A stretch of 64,000 nucleotides of DNA from Candidatus Chryseobacterium colombiense (GTDB taxonomy: Bacteria > Bacteroidota > Bacteroidia > Flavobacteriales > Weeksellaceae). The stretch covers positions 3,478,001-3,542,000 of the forward strand of contig CP119310.1 of assembly GCA_029203185.1 (NCBI GenBank), given 5' to 3'. Below the pieces are notes generated by a model that worked only from the letters and a program-made list of their open reading frames with translations, did no database searches and was not told the origin of the DNA. Numbering within the stretch: position 1 is the stretch's first letter; each line of letters starts with the position of its first letter. This document shows, piece after piece, positions 49,751-57,926 of this stretch. Position numbers and translations under genes: made by a program.

Positions 49751-52702
49751 ATGAAGTTAAGATTGTCATTAATAACTACTGCTGTTCTGTTCTTTGCAGG
49801 CGGCCAGATGGTTGAAGCACAGAGGACTAAAAAGGATACAGCAACTACTGAAAAACAAATTGATGAAGTTGTAATTGTTGCTTATGGTACTCAGAAAAAA
49901 GAAACATTAGTGGGCTCTAATACAGAAATTAAAGCTAAGCAATTTGCAGATCGTCCTATTTCCAACATCGGGCAGGCAATAGATGGGGCAAGTCCGGGGG
50001 TGAAAGTTTCGACAGGAACTGGGCAGCCGGGAAGTGCTCCTAGTATTCAGGTAAGGGGGATCGGTTCGTATGGAATTTCTACATCTCCTTTGTATGTAGT
50101 AGATGGTGTTATTTATACAGGATCTTTATCTGCAATTAACCCAAATGATATTGCCTCTTTTAATATTCTTAAAGATGCTGCCTCTACATCACTGTATGGT
50201 TCTGCTGCTGCAAACGGGGTTGTTTTAATCACAACTAAATCTGGTAGAAAAGGGACCGATGTTCTTAACTTTAATATGAGTACAGGATATGTTGGGAGAT
50301 CTATTCCAGAATATGACAGAGTAGATGTATATCAATATTACCCTTTAATCTGGGAAGCTATAAGAAACGGAAGGTTCACAACGAACCCTGCTGCAGGTCT
50401 TGCTGCAGCCAATACTTTTGCAACAAACAATTTGATATCAGGAATATTAAAGACAAATGTTTTTAATGTGGCAGATAATCTGTTGGTGGTTGATGGAGTA
50501 TTGAATCCCAACGCTCAATTGAAGTATACAGATTTGGATTGGCAAGGTCCATTAATGAAAACAGGTTTTAGACAGAATTATGAGCTAAATTATAGTGGAG
50601 GAACTAACAAAACCACTTATTTTTCTTCAGCAAGTTATACTAATGAAACAGGGTATCTTATAAAATCTGATTTTGAACGATTCACTGCCAGGTTGAAAGT
50701 GGATTCTCAAATCAAAAGCTGGCTTAAATTAGGAACAAGTATCAGTGGGGTTTCATCAAATGGTAATAACTCTATTGATGGTGCTGATAACAATTCTGCA
50801 TACATTAATCCATATAACTGGACAAGAACAATGGGCCCGATATATAGTCCATATGCTCATGATCCTAATACATTTGCAACATTGTATGATGCGGCTGGAA
50901 ATATAGTATATGACGCGGGAGGAGCAAGAGGAGCTGATGCGGCGGCAGGAAGAAACATAATTCAGGAAACACTTTTAAATAAAGATATTTCTAAAAATTA
51001 TTATATTATTTCCAGATCTTATGCAGAATTTAAAGTTGATCCGTATTTGACACTATCTACCAATGTAGGATATGATATAAGAAACAACAGAAGAAGCAGA
51101 TATGTCAATAAAATTATAGGAGATGCAGCTCCTGCTGGTGCGGCTGAAAAAACCACATTTACAGAGCAAACTCTTACCTGGAACCAATTATTAAATTATA
51201 AACGTAAATTTGGATCTCATAACTTTGAATTCTTGTTAGGTCATGAAAATTATAAATATATTTATGAATATTTCAATGCTTACAAACAAGGGCAAACAGT
51301 AGACGATAATGATGAATTAATCAATTTTGTAACCCCAACGACGGTAACTTCACAAACCGATAATTATAAAAAAGAGAGTGTTTTCTCGAGATTGAATTAC
51401 GATTATAAATCTAAATATTTATTATCAGGTTCCATAAGATGGGACGCATCTTCAAGGTTTGCTAAAGATGTAAGATGGAATTCATTCTGGTCAGTAGGAG
51501 CCGGATGGAGAGTTAAGGGTGAGGATTTCTTGCATGACTCAAGAATAGTGAGCGAACTTAAGTTAAGAGGTTCTTATGGGGAAGTTGGAAATGATGGAAC
51601 AAATAGCTACTATATGTATAAGAGTACTTATACTTTAGGATATAACAACGCGCAGGAACCTGGAATTTTATTTGGTTTCCTAGCAGACCCGTCCATCACT
51701 TGGGAATCTAATAAGCAAACCGACTTTGGAGTGGATTTTGGTTTCTTAAATAATAGAATTACAGGTTCAGTAGATTATTATAATAGAATTACGGATGATC
51801 TTATTTTCCCTGTTCCTGTTCCTGTATCAAGTGGGGTTCCTGGAACCAGTATCAGCAAGAATGTTGGAACTATGTACAACAGAGGTTTCGAATTTGCGTT
51901 AAGTGCAGATGTGATTAAAAATGATAACTTTACATGGAGTATCAATGCTAATGCATCTACCCTTAAAAACCAAGTGACAGAATTGTCACAAGGAATCACT
52001 GAGATTATTAACGGAACTAAAAAAGTTTCAGTTGGACATTCAGTGTATGATTATTGGTTGAGACAATGGTATGGGGTTGATCCAGCTGATGGCTCACCAT
52101 TATTCTTAGTTGCTGATGCTTATGCTGGTACTACAGCTTCTGATATCAGAACGGTAAACGGAACACAGGTAACAACTAACTTTAATAAAGCTAAATATGA
52201 CTATTCAGGATCTGCTATTCCTGATCTGTTTGGTAGTTTTGGAACATCAATTTCTTATAAGCAATGGTCATTATCCACGATGTTTACTTATCAGTTAGGA
52301 GGTATGACTTATGATTCTAATTACCAGTCTTTGATGTCTAGTTACTCTCAAGGAGGTGCTTTAAGTACGGATATTTTGAATAGATGGACAACACCTGGAC
52401 AAATCACGGATGTACCGGCATTAAATTCTTCAACATATACGAGCTCAAATGCAGCATCTAGCAGATGGTTGGTAAAATCAGACTTCATCACTTTCAGACA
52501 AGCTACTTTAGGATATAGCTTCAGCCCGCAAACTATTTCACAGTATGGTTTAACTTCATTAAGATTACTTTTATCAGGTGAAAACATCTGGAGTAAAACT
52601 GCTAGAAAAGGACTAGAACCTACACAATCATTTAATGGAACAACAACAAACAGATATACTCCGGCCAGAATTGTTACAATAGGATTTAGCTTATCATTCT
52701 AA
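49751..52702 (+). CDS. SusC/RagA-family TonB-linked outer-membrane transporter
   Basis: A 983-aa TonB-dependent transporter. The signal peptide (to about residue 23) is followed directly by the TonB-box-like EVVIVAYGTQKKETLVGSN, so the usual N-terminal carboxypeptidase-like domain is absent. The plug has PISNIGQAIDGASPGVKV, IQVRGIGSYG, SPLYVVDGVIY and the DAASTSLYGSAAANGVVLITTK signature of SusC. The barrel ends in RIVTIGFSLSF. It forms a pedal-bin uptake pair with the SusD protein 11 bases downstream. No polysaccharide enzymes adjoin it, so the substrate, glycan or peptide, is open. Confidence 0.95.
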   Translation: MKLRLSLITTAVLFFAGGQMVEAQRTKKDTATTEKQIDEVVIVAYGTQKKETLVGSNTEIKAKQFADRPISNIGQAIDGASPGVKVSTGTGQPGSAPSIQVRGIGSYGISTSPLYVVDGVIYTGSLSAINPNDIASFNILKDAASTSLYGSAAANGVVLITTKSGRKGTDVLNFNMSTGYVGRSIPEYDRVDVYQYYPLIWEAIRNGRFTTNPAAGLAAANTFATNNLISGILKTNVFNVADNLLVVDGVLNPNAQLKYTDLDWQGPLMKTGFRQNYELNYSGGTNKTTYFSSASYTNETGYLIKSDFERFTARLKVDSQIKSWLKLGTSISGVSSNGNNSIDGADNNSAYINPYNWTRTMGPIYSPYAHDPNTFATLYDAAGNIVYDAGGARGADAAAGRNIIQETLLNKDISKNYYIISRSYAEFKVDPYLTLSTNVGYDIRNNRRSRYVNKIIGDAAPAGAAEKTTFTEQTLTWNQLLNYKRKFGSHNFEFLLGHENYKYIYEYFNAYKQGQTVDDNDELINFVTPTTVTSQTDNYKKESVFSRLNYDYKSKYLLSGSIRWDASSRFAKDVRWNSFWSVGAGWRVKGEDFLHDSRIVSELKLRGSYGEVGNDGTNSYYMYKSTYTLGYNNAQEPGILFGFLADPSITWESNKQTDFGVDFGFLNNRITGSVDYYNRITDDLIFPVPVPVSSGVPGTSISKNVGTMYNRGFEFALSADVIKNDNFTWSINANASTLKNQVTELSQGITEIINGTKKVSVGHSVYDYWLRQWYGVDPADGSPLFLVADAYAGTTASDIRTVNGTQVTTNFNKAKYDYSGSAIPDLFGSFGTSISYKQWSLSTMFTYQLGGMTYDSNYQSLMSSYSQGGALSTDILNRWTTPGQITDVPALNSSTYTSSNAASSRWLVKSDFITFRQATLGYSFSPQTISQYGLTSLRLLLSGENIWSKTARKGLEPTQSFNGTTTNRYTPARIVTIGFSLSF

Positions 52703-52713
52703 AATTTAAGATT

Positions 52714-54264
52714 ATGAAAAATATTATAAAAAGACAATATAAAAAAATTGCGATATTATCCTCAGCATTATTGGTACTTTCATTTAGTTCATCTTGTAGC
52801 AGTGATTATTTGGAAACAGATCCAACAACGGCAGTTTCTGAGGAATCAGCTTATTCAAGTGCTTCTAACCTGAGTGCTATTATTAATGGTATGCATAGGG
52901 ATCTGTATTATAGACAAAATAACAGTCAGGGACAAAACGGGCAAGGAGGAATTATGATTATGATGGATGCCTTAGGAGAAGATTTGGTCTTCCCTTCTAC
53001 CGGTAACGGTTGGTATGTTTCAACAGTAAGGTGGCAGGATCAGGTAAATGAAAACGGATCTAATGATTTTTATCCTTTCCAATTTTACTATGCCTTGATT
53101 AGAAATGCTAATCTTGTTATTGCAAACGGACCTGCGGTTCCAACTCCTACTGCAGCAGATGTAGCTATTGTAAAGCAAGCTATCGGTGAAGCATACGCAT
53201 TCAGAGCATTCAGTTATTACATGTTGGTTCAACTCTATGGAAAAAGATATATTCCTAATACAACGAATAGTCAGCTGGGAGTTCCTATCAGATTGGTGGC
53301 GAATGAAGTTCCATTACCAAGAAATACAGTAGAAGAAGTATATACTCAGATTAATAGTGATATTGCTGAAGCCTTAACAAGATTAGGTAGTTCAAGACCA
53401 ACAAAATCCCATTTTAATGATAAGGTAGTATTAGGCTTAAGAGCAAGAGTGGCTCTTACTCAGGGCAACTATACTTTGGCAATATCTTCTGCTCAGCAGG
53501 CTAGATCAGCTTCAACTTTGATGGATAATGCAACATATGTTGCTGGATTTAACAATTTGGAAGGAAATGGAGAATGGATATGGGGGGCTACTATTATTGC
53601 GGATCAGACTGATTATTTTGGAAATTTTGGGGCTTATATGTCAAGAAATTATAACTCTACTAATATCAGACAGAATCCTAAAGCAATGAACAGCAAGCTA
53701 TATGCACTATTTCCAAATACAGATATTAGAAAGAAACTTGTAGATCCTACAGGGAATCATGCAGGAGCAGTAGCTTCTCCTCCAAGTCCAGCAATACCAG
53801 CTGTTTCTTTACCTTCAACGTATTCGAAATTCCCATATACAAGTCAAAAATTCTTGTCTGTAAGTGCTTCAGACAGTAGATTGGATGTGCCTTATATGAG
53901 AGCTGCTGAAATGTATCTTATCGAGGCTGAAGCTAAAGCAAGATTGGGTGATGAAGTAGGATCAAAAGTTGTATTCAACGCATTTTCTACCAATAGAAAC
54001 CCTGCATATACTGGAGCAACTACTACCGGAACTGCTTATATTACGGAAATTTTGAACAGTAGAAGAATAGAGCTTTGGGGAGAAGGATTCAGGTTCTTCG
54101 ATCTTAAGAGATTGAATTTGGGATTAGACAGAACTGGAGCTAATCATTCCGCGGTTGTTGTTAATAATGTATTGACTGTTGCTAATACAGATAATAGATG
54201 GGAATTCTTGATCCCTAGAGCGGAGATCAATGCTAACCCACTTATCGTGCAAAATCCATTGTAA
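52714..54264 (+). CDS. SusD/RagB-family surface lipoprotein
   Basis: A 516-aa outer-membrane lipoprotein that caps the SusC barrel and binds the nutrient. The lipoprotein signal ends FSSSCSSDYLETDP (Cys near 28). TPR-like helices follow, with the family segments AYAFRAFSYYMLVQLYG and the C-terminal YMRAAEMYLIEAEAKARLG, LNSRRIELWGEGFRFFDLKRL. The length is typical. It is co-transcribed with susC and closed by a terminator. The substrate is unknown. Confidence 0.95.
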   Translation: MKNIIKRQYKKIAILSSALLVLSFSSSCSSDYLETDPTTAVSEESAYSSASNLSAIINGMHRDLYYRQNNSQGQNGQGGIMIMMDALGEDLVFPSTGNGWYVSTVRWQDQVNENGSNDFYPFQFYYALIRNANLVIANGPAVPTPTAADVAIVKQAIGEAYAFRAFSYYMLVQLYGKRYIPNTTNSQLGVPIRLVANEVPLPRNTVEEVYTQINSDIAEALTRLGSSRPTKSHFNDKVVLGLRARVALTQGNYTLAISSAQQARSASTLMDNATYVAGFNNLEGNGEWIWGATIIADQTDYFGNFGAYMSRNYNSTNIRQNPKAMNSKLYALFPNTDIRKKLVDPTGNHAGAVASPPSPAIPAVSLPSTYSKFPYTSQKFLSVSASDSRLDVPYMRAAEMYLIEAEAKARLGDEVGSKVVFNAFSTNRNPAYTGATTTGTAYITEILNSRRIELWGEGFRFFDLKRLNLGLDRTGANHSAVVVNNVLTVANTDNRWEFLIPRAEINANPLIVQNPL

Positions 54265-54289
54265 TTCTTATTCAAATTTTAATATTTTT

Positions 54290-54328
54290 TAAACCTTGCC
54301 TCAATAGGCAAGGTTTTTTTATTTTTTT
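54290..54328 (+). terminator. terminator after susD
   Basis: AAACCTTGCCT-CAAT-AGGCAAGGTTT hairpin followed by TTTTATTTTTTT. Confidence 0.92.
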
Positions 54329-54408
54329 CATCAAAAGAATGAAATTTTATAGTTTTTCTTTAGGGCTTTATATTTTGATAAAATCGCGAGAAAATTTTAA
54401 AAAATATT

Positions 54409-54449
54409 TTGCTATTTAAAATTTAATTATAACTTTGTATTTCAAAGTT
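54409..54449 (+). promoter_or_regulatory. promoter with ACTTTG-n5-CAAAGT operator (copy 1)
   Basis: TTG at 54409-54411, an 18-base spacer and a perfect -7 box TAACTTTG (54430-54437). The -7 box is part of a 7-base inverted repeat, AACTTTG-TATTT-CAAAGTT (54431-54449). The same composite occurs before the next unit at 55929. The likely binder is the winged-helix regulator encoded at 55617. Confidence 0.65.
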
Positions 54450-54455
54450 CTTTAT

Positions 54456-55073
54456 ATGGAATCAAAAAACTATCAGGAAGACTTATCTCATATCCGTTCT
54501 ATGATGGAACGTTCTTCAAGATTTATTTCTTTGAGCGGACTGTCGGGAGTATTTGCCGGATTGGCGGCTATTTTAGGGGCTATATATGTATATTTTGCTT
54601 TTCAACGTGAAGGAATCGATTATTTTGCCGGACAGCGAAATGTCTTTAAAGCTGGTTTGGTTAATGAGTTAATGATTACCGGAATTATCATTCTTATTGT
54701 AGCTCTTTTAAGTGGATATATTTTTACGGCTAATAAAAGCCGCAGAAAAGGATTGAAAATTTGGGATGCTACCACTAAGAGACTTTTGGTTACCTTTGCA
54801 ATCCCTTTAGTTTCTGGTGGGATTTTCTGTTTGGGACTTTTGTATCATCATCTTTTTGTGTTTATTGCTCCTGCAACGCTAATTTTTTATGGATTAGGAC
54901 TAGTGAGTGCAGAACGCTATACATTAACAGATGTTAAATATTTAGGATATTGTGAGATTGTATTGGGATTGTTTTCTCTTTTCTTTCTGGGATGGGGATT
55001 GGTGACCTGGACAATCGGTTTTGGCGTACTTCATGTGGTGTATGGATTGATTATGCATAAAAAATATAAATAA
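54456..55073 (+). CDS. hypothetical multi-pass membrane protein, first gene of the winged-helix operon
   Basis: A 205-aa membrane protein with a charged N-terminal stretch (MESKNYQEDLSHIRSMMERSS) and about five to six helices between residues 23 and 198. I recognise no named family, but such a protein beside a small winged-helix regulator is a recurring pair in Bacteroidota as I recall it. The ATG at 54456 is used because the in-frame ATG at 54435 lies inside the -7 box and operator. The next gene begins 4 bases downstream. Confidence 0.75.
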   Translation: MESKNYQEDLSHIRSMMERSSRFISLSGLSGVFAGLAAILGAIYVYFAFQREGIDYFAGQRNVFKAGLVNELMITGIIILIVALLSGYIFTANKSRRKGLKIWDATTKRLLVTFAIPLVSGGIFCLGLLYHHLFVFIAPATLIFYGLGLVSAERYTLTDVKYLGYCEIVLGLFSLFFLGWGLVTWTIGFGVLHVVYGLIMHKKYK

Positions 55074-55077
55074 AACA

Positions 55078-55620
55078 GTGAGGAAGTGGGGTGTATCTTT
55101 AATGATTATTTTTGCAGTCATTATTTGTAGAACGTATTTATTCATGTTTTTTTTCAAGTATGAAATAATTCGAGAAAGTGCGATGCCTATTTCCATTATT
55201 ACTAATCAGAAGCTTTTAAATGATTTAGAAACAAATGAAACAGAAGATTCTATTGATAATATTATTCAGAATGCATTAAAGAAAACAAGTTCTGACTTAA
55301 GTTTTACATTCAATAAATGTCATAGTGAGGTTAATCATTTGGTAGAATCTAAAGAAGCAAACTGTATTGGATATGCCTGGTTTTTATCAGCAGTAATTCG
55401 GTATAAATTAGATAGAAGTAAACTTGATAAACAGTGGAAAGTTCATCATAAAGTCGGAAAGATTTATTTTTTGAATGAAAATATCAATAAATATTTTGAT
55501 TCGAATTTTTTTAAAGACCATGATTTTGTAACTGTTGAAAATACAGAAACAAAAGAGGTAATTGCAATTGATGGTACAGTTTACGATTACTTTAAAATAA
55601 AGAGAGTACAATTAAAATGA
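55078..55620 (+). CDS. hypothetical membrane-anchored protein with a possible Cys-His-Asp (transglutaminase-like) site
   Basis: A 180-aa protein starting at a GTG, with one N-terminal membrane helix (7-27) and then a soluble, probably periplasmic domain. NCIGYAWFLSAVIRYK (Cys96), KDHDFVTVEN (His148) and VIAIDGTVYDYF (Asp165) come in the order and spacing of the transglutaminase/cysteine-protease-like fold. This reading is my inference and no family name is certain. Its stop overlaps the regulator's start by 4 bases, so the two are co-translated. Confidence 0.65.
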   Translation: MRKWGVSLMIIFAVIICRTYLFMFFFKYEIIRESAMPISIITNQKLLNDLETNETEDSIDNIIQNALKKTSSDLSFTFNKCHSEVNHLVESKEANCIGYAWFLSAVIRYKLDRSKLDKQWKVHHKVGKIYFLNENINKYFDSNFFKDHDFVTVENTETKEVIAIDGTVYDYFKIKRVQLK

Positions 55621-55907
55621 TCAAAATAAATCAACTCAACAAAGAATTTGAAAGTCGTGTAAGATTGGGCATTATGTCTGTTCTTATGGTAAACGACTGG
55701 GTTGATTTCTCAGAAATGAAAAATCTTTTAGAAGTTACAGATGGTAACTTGGCCAGCCATAGTGCTGCCTTGGAAAAGTCGAGCTATATTGAAATTAAGA
55801 AAGAATTTGTAGGTAAAAAGCCGAAGACGTCTTATCGTGTTACACAAGCAGGAAGATTGGCGTTTACTGAACATTTAAATGCACTTGAAAAATTATTGGG
55901 CAAATAA
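55617..55907 (+). CDS. small winged-helix transcriptional regulator
   Basis: A 96-aa stand-alone winged-helix protein: SRVRLGIMSVLMVNDWVDFSEMK (helices 1-2), VTDGNLASHSAALEKSSYIEIKKEF (recognition helix and start of wing), KPKTSYRVTQAGRLAFTEHL (wing and helix). This is the HTH_34-type relative of MarR/PadR. It has no ligand domain. It overlaps the upstream gene by 4 bases. The palindromes before 54456 and 55974 bracket its operon, so it probably represses both units including its own. Confidence 0.88.
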   Translation: MIKINQLNKEFESRVRLGIMSVLMVNDWVDFSEMKNLLEVTDGNLASHSAALEKSSYIEIKKEFVGKKPKTSYRVTQAGRLAFTEHLNALEKLLGK

Positions 55908-55928
55908 AGCTCAAATTTTTTTGAATTT

Positions 55929-55947
55929 AAACTTTGTATCTCAAAGT
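55929..55947 (+). promoter_or_regulatory. ACTTTG-n5-CAAAGT operator (copy 2)
   Basis: AAACTTTG (55929-55936, -7-like) overlaps the inverted repeat ACTTTG-TATCT-CAAAGT (55931-55947), 27 bases before the ATG at 55974. It matches copy 1 across AACTTTGTAT, then TCAAAGT, then CTTT. Confidence 0.65.
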
Positions 55948-55973
55948 GCTTTGTAAATTGAAATAAATAAAAT

Positions 55974-56264
55974 ATGAAAACATTGAAACAAACACACATT
56001 CTCATTTTCGCTCTCCCTGCATTGCTTTTGGCAGCAGCATTTTTCTGCAACCTTTTTGTACAGGGATTTGATTGGTCATTACCGGATTTTATGATCGCAG
56101 GAGTTTTACTTTTTGGAACAGCATTCGCCATCAATCTGGTGGTTAATTCTACAAAAACAGTTGCAACCAAACTTGTCATTAGTGGAATTGTTCTTCTGAT
56201 TCTCATTGTAATTTGGGTGGAACTGGCTGTAGGAATTTTTGGAAGCCCGTTTTCAGGAAGCTAA
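55974..56264 (+). CDS. hypothetical three-helix membrane protein
   Basis: A 96-aa protein that is nearly all membrane helices (about 10-32, 38-58, 64-88). No motif or family is recognised. It is the first gene of the second operator-preceded unit, 14 bases before the metallophosphoesterase gene. A role in the envelope is suggested only by its hydrophobicity and company. Confidence 0.7.
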   Translation: MKTLKQTHILIFALPALLLAAAFFCNLFVQGFDWSLPDFMIAGVLLFGTAFAINLVVNSTKTVATKLVISGIVLLILIVIWVELAVGIFGSPFSGS

Positions 56265-56278
56265 TTTAAAAGAGAGCG

Positions 56279-57118
56279 ATGACTAGAAAAGATTTTCTGA
56301 AAAAGCTGGGTAAGATTACATTAATAGGAGCGTTTCCGACATTGTATTCTTGGCAGATAGAACCGTTTTGGGTGGAATTTGTCCAGAGGAAGCTTCCGAT
56401 AAAAAATTTACCAAAAGAATTGAATGGAAAAATTCTGATGCAGATTTCAGATCTTCATGTAGGTGACCGGTTTGATTATCATTTCCTTATAGAATCGTTT
56501 CAAAAGGCCAGACAATTTGCTCCCGATTTTGTGGTGTATACCGGAGATTATGTCAATCATGGAAGTCACGAAGATCATGAAAAGCTGAAAAAAGTAATGG
56601 GGAATGCCATTATGGGAAAATTGGGGACTTTTGGAATTCTGGGAAACCATGATTACGGAAAAAAATGGAAAGATCTGGGCTCCTCAAAAACGATTTGCCA
56701 GATCCTTGAAGACATGGGTATTTCAATGCTGAATAATCAACAACAGGAATCTCACGGACTAAATATTATCGGTTTTGATGATCTGTGGTCACCCAATTTT
56801 GATCCGATGAGTGTGATGAAAGATTATGATGCATTAAAAGCGAATCTTGTCCTTTGTCATAATCCTGATGTTTGTGACAAAGAGGTCTGGAATGGATATC
56901 AAGGCTGGATTTTAAGCGGTCATACTCACGGAGGACAATGCAGGATTCCCGGAATAATAACACCGATTCTTCCCGTAGCCAACAGAAAATATGTTTCCGG
57001 TGAAATTGATCTTGAAGATGGCAGAATGCTGTACATCAACCGTGCATTGGGACATTCTTTTCAGGTAAGGTTTATGGTACGTCCGGAAATAACGGTATTT
57101 ACATTGGCTAAAGGATAG
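56279..57118 (+). CDS. membrane-associated metallophosphoesterase (YkuE-like)
   Basis: A 279-aa calcineurin-like phosphoesterase. The N-terminus TRKDFLKKLGKITLIG resembles a Tat-type signal (Arg-Lys instead of Arg-Arg), as in B. subtilis YkuE, a Tat substrate. Metal-binding motifs come in order: QISDLHVGD, YTGDYVNHG, LGNHDYG, CHNPD and LSGHTHGGQCR. Likely substrates are lipid-linked or sugar phosphates at the membrane. It is 14 bases after the small membrane protein and 3 bases before the next. Confidence 0.88.
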   Translation: MTRKDFLKKLGKITLIGAFPTLYSWQIEPFWVEFVQRKLPIKNLPKELNGKILMQISDLHVGDRFDYHFLIESFQKARQFAPDFVVYTGDYVNHGSHEDHEKLKKVMGNAIMGKLGTFGILGNHDYGKKWKDLGSSKTICQILEDMGISMLNNQQQESHGLNIIGFDDLWSPNFDPMSVMKDYDALKANLVLCHNPDVCDKEVWNGYQGWILSGHTHGGQCRIPGIITPILPVANRKYVSGEIDLEDGRMLYINRALGHSFQVRFMVRPEITVFTLAKG

Positions 57119-57121
57119 ATT

Positions 57122-57409
57122 ATGAGTGATAAATATATTTTAAATGTTGGAAAAAAAATGTTTGCATTTTCTTTTTTAGTAGGAAGTATTTCATTTTTTA
57201 GCTTGTTTTCTGGATTAATGATTGAATTTGCCGTTTTCAGTGGTCTGATCTTATGCTTCTTCGTGCTAATTAATACAATTGTGTTTTTTTCTTTGATGAT
57301 TTATGGATTTCTACATCAGTCTAAATTGATGATTTGTCTCAAATCTGCTTCAATACTTCTGATTAATATTCCTATAGCATTTATTTATGGACATCTAATT
57401 GATTATTAA
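57122..57409 (+). CDS. hypothetical three-helix membrane protein
   Basis: A 95-aa protein with three hydrophobic segments (about 13-35, 39-60, 70-90) and no recognised motif. It is 3 bases after the phosphoesterase and 10 before the COQ4-like gene, hence part of the same unit. Function unknown. Confidence 0.65.
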   Translation: MSDKYILNVGKKMFAFSFLVGSISFFSLFSGLMIEFAVFSGLILCFFVLINTIVFFSLMIYGFLHQSKLMICLKSASILLINIPIAFIYGHLIDY

Positions 57410-57419
57410 AATATAAATT

Positions 57420-57905
57420 ATGAAAAAATTACGCGTCAAATTTTTACTCTTTATTTATGACAACACACAAAAACTTTACAGAACCTATTTTAAAAAGAAA
57501 AAGCGGCAATGGCAGTTTAATGAAAAACAATTGCTGGAGTTTCACACAGATTCCTTAGGAAGAAAATTGGGGGAATTTTATAAGAAACATGGTTTTTCCA
57601 TAATTCCAAAGATGGAAAATCATGATGTCCATCATTTAATTACCGGGTTGGGAACACAATTTGAAGAAGAGATAGCGATGCAGTATCTTCTGTTAGGGAA
57701 CGGAAAACTCAATGCTCATCTCTTGGCTGCTATTGTTTTAGGAACAATTATTCTTCCCGAATATACAAGAATGTACGTGAATGCTTACCGAAAAGGTCAA
57801 AACATGAGAACATTTCATCATTTGGATTTTGAAGCGTTGCTCTGGCAGAATTTTGAACATCTTAATAATTTTTTCAGACAAAAAGAGACTTCAGTTTTTT
57901 ATTAA
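57420..57905 (+). CDS. COQ4-like protein
   Basis: A 161-aa protein with the COQ4 signature H-D-x2-H-x11-E: His68, Asp69, His72 and Glu84 in the segment NHDVHHLITGLGTQFEEE. COQ4 removes the C1 carboxylate during ubiquinone synthesis in mitochondria and some bacteria. Flavobacteria use menaquinone, so the role here must differ or the protein only shares the metal-binding fold. It is 10 bases after a small membrane protein and 21 before the DUF4173 gene, on the same strand. Confidence 0.75.
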   Translation: MKKLRVKFLLFIYDNTQKLYRTYFKKKKRQWQFNEKQLLEFHTDSLGRKLGEFYKKHGFSIIPKMENHDVHHLITGLGTQFEEEIAMQYLLLGNGKLNAHLLAAIVLGTIILPEYTRMYVNAYRKGQNMRTFHHLDFEALLWQNFEHLNNFFRQKETSVFY

Positions 57906-57926
57906 ACTCCCAATAAAACTTTACTT

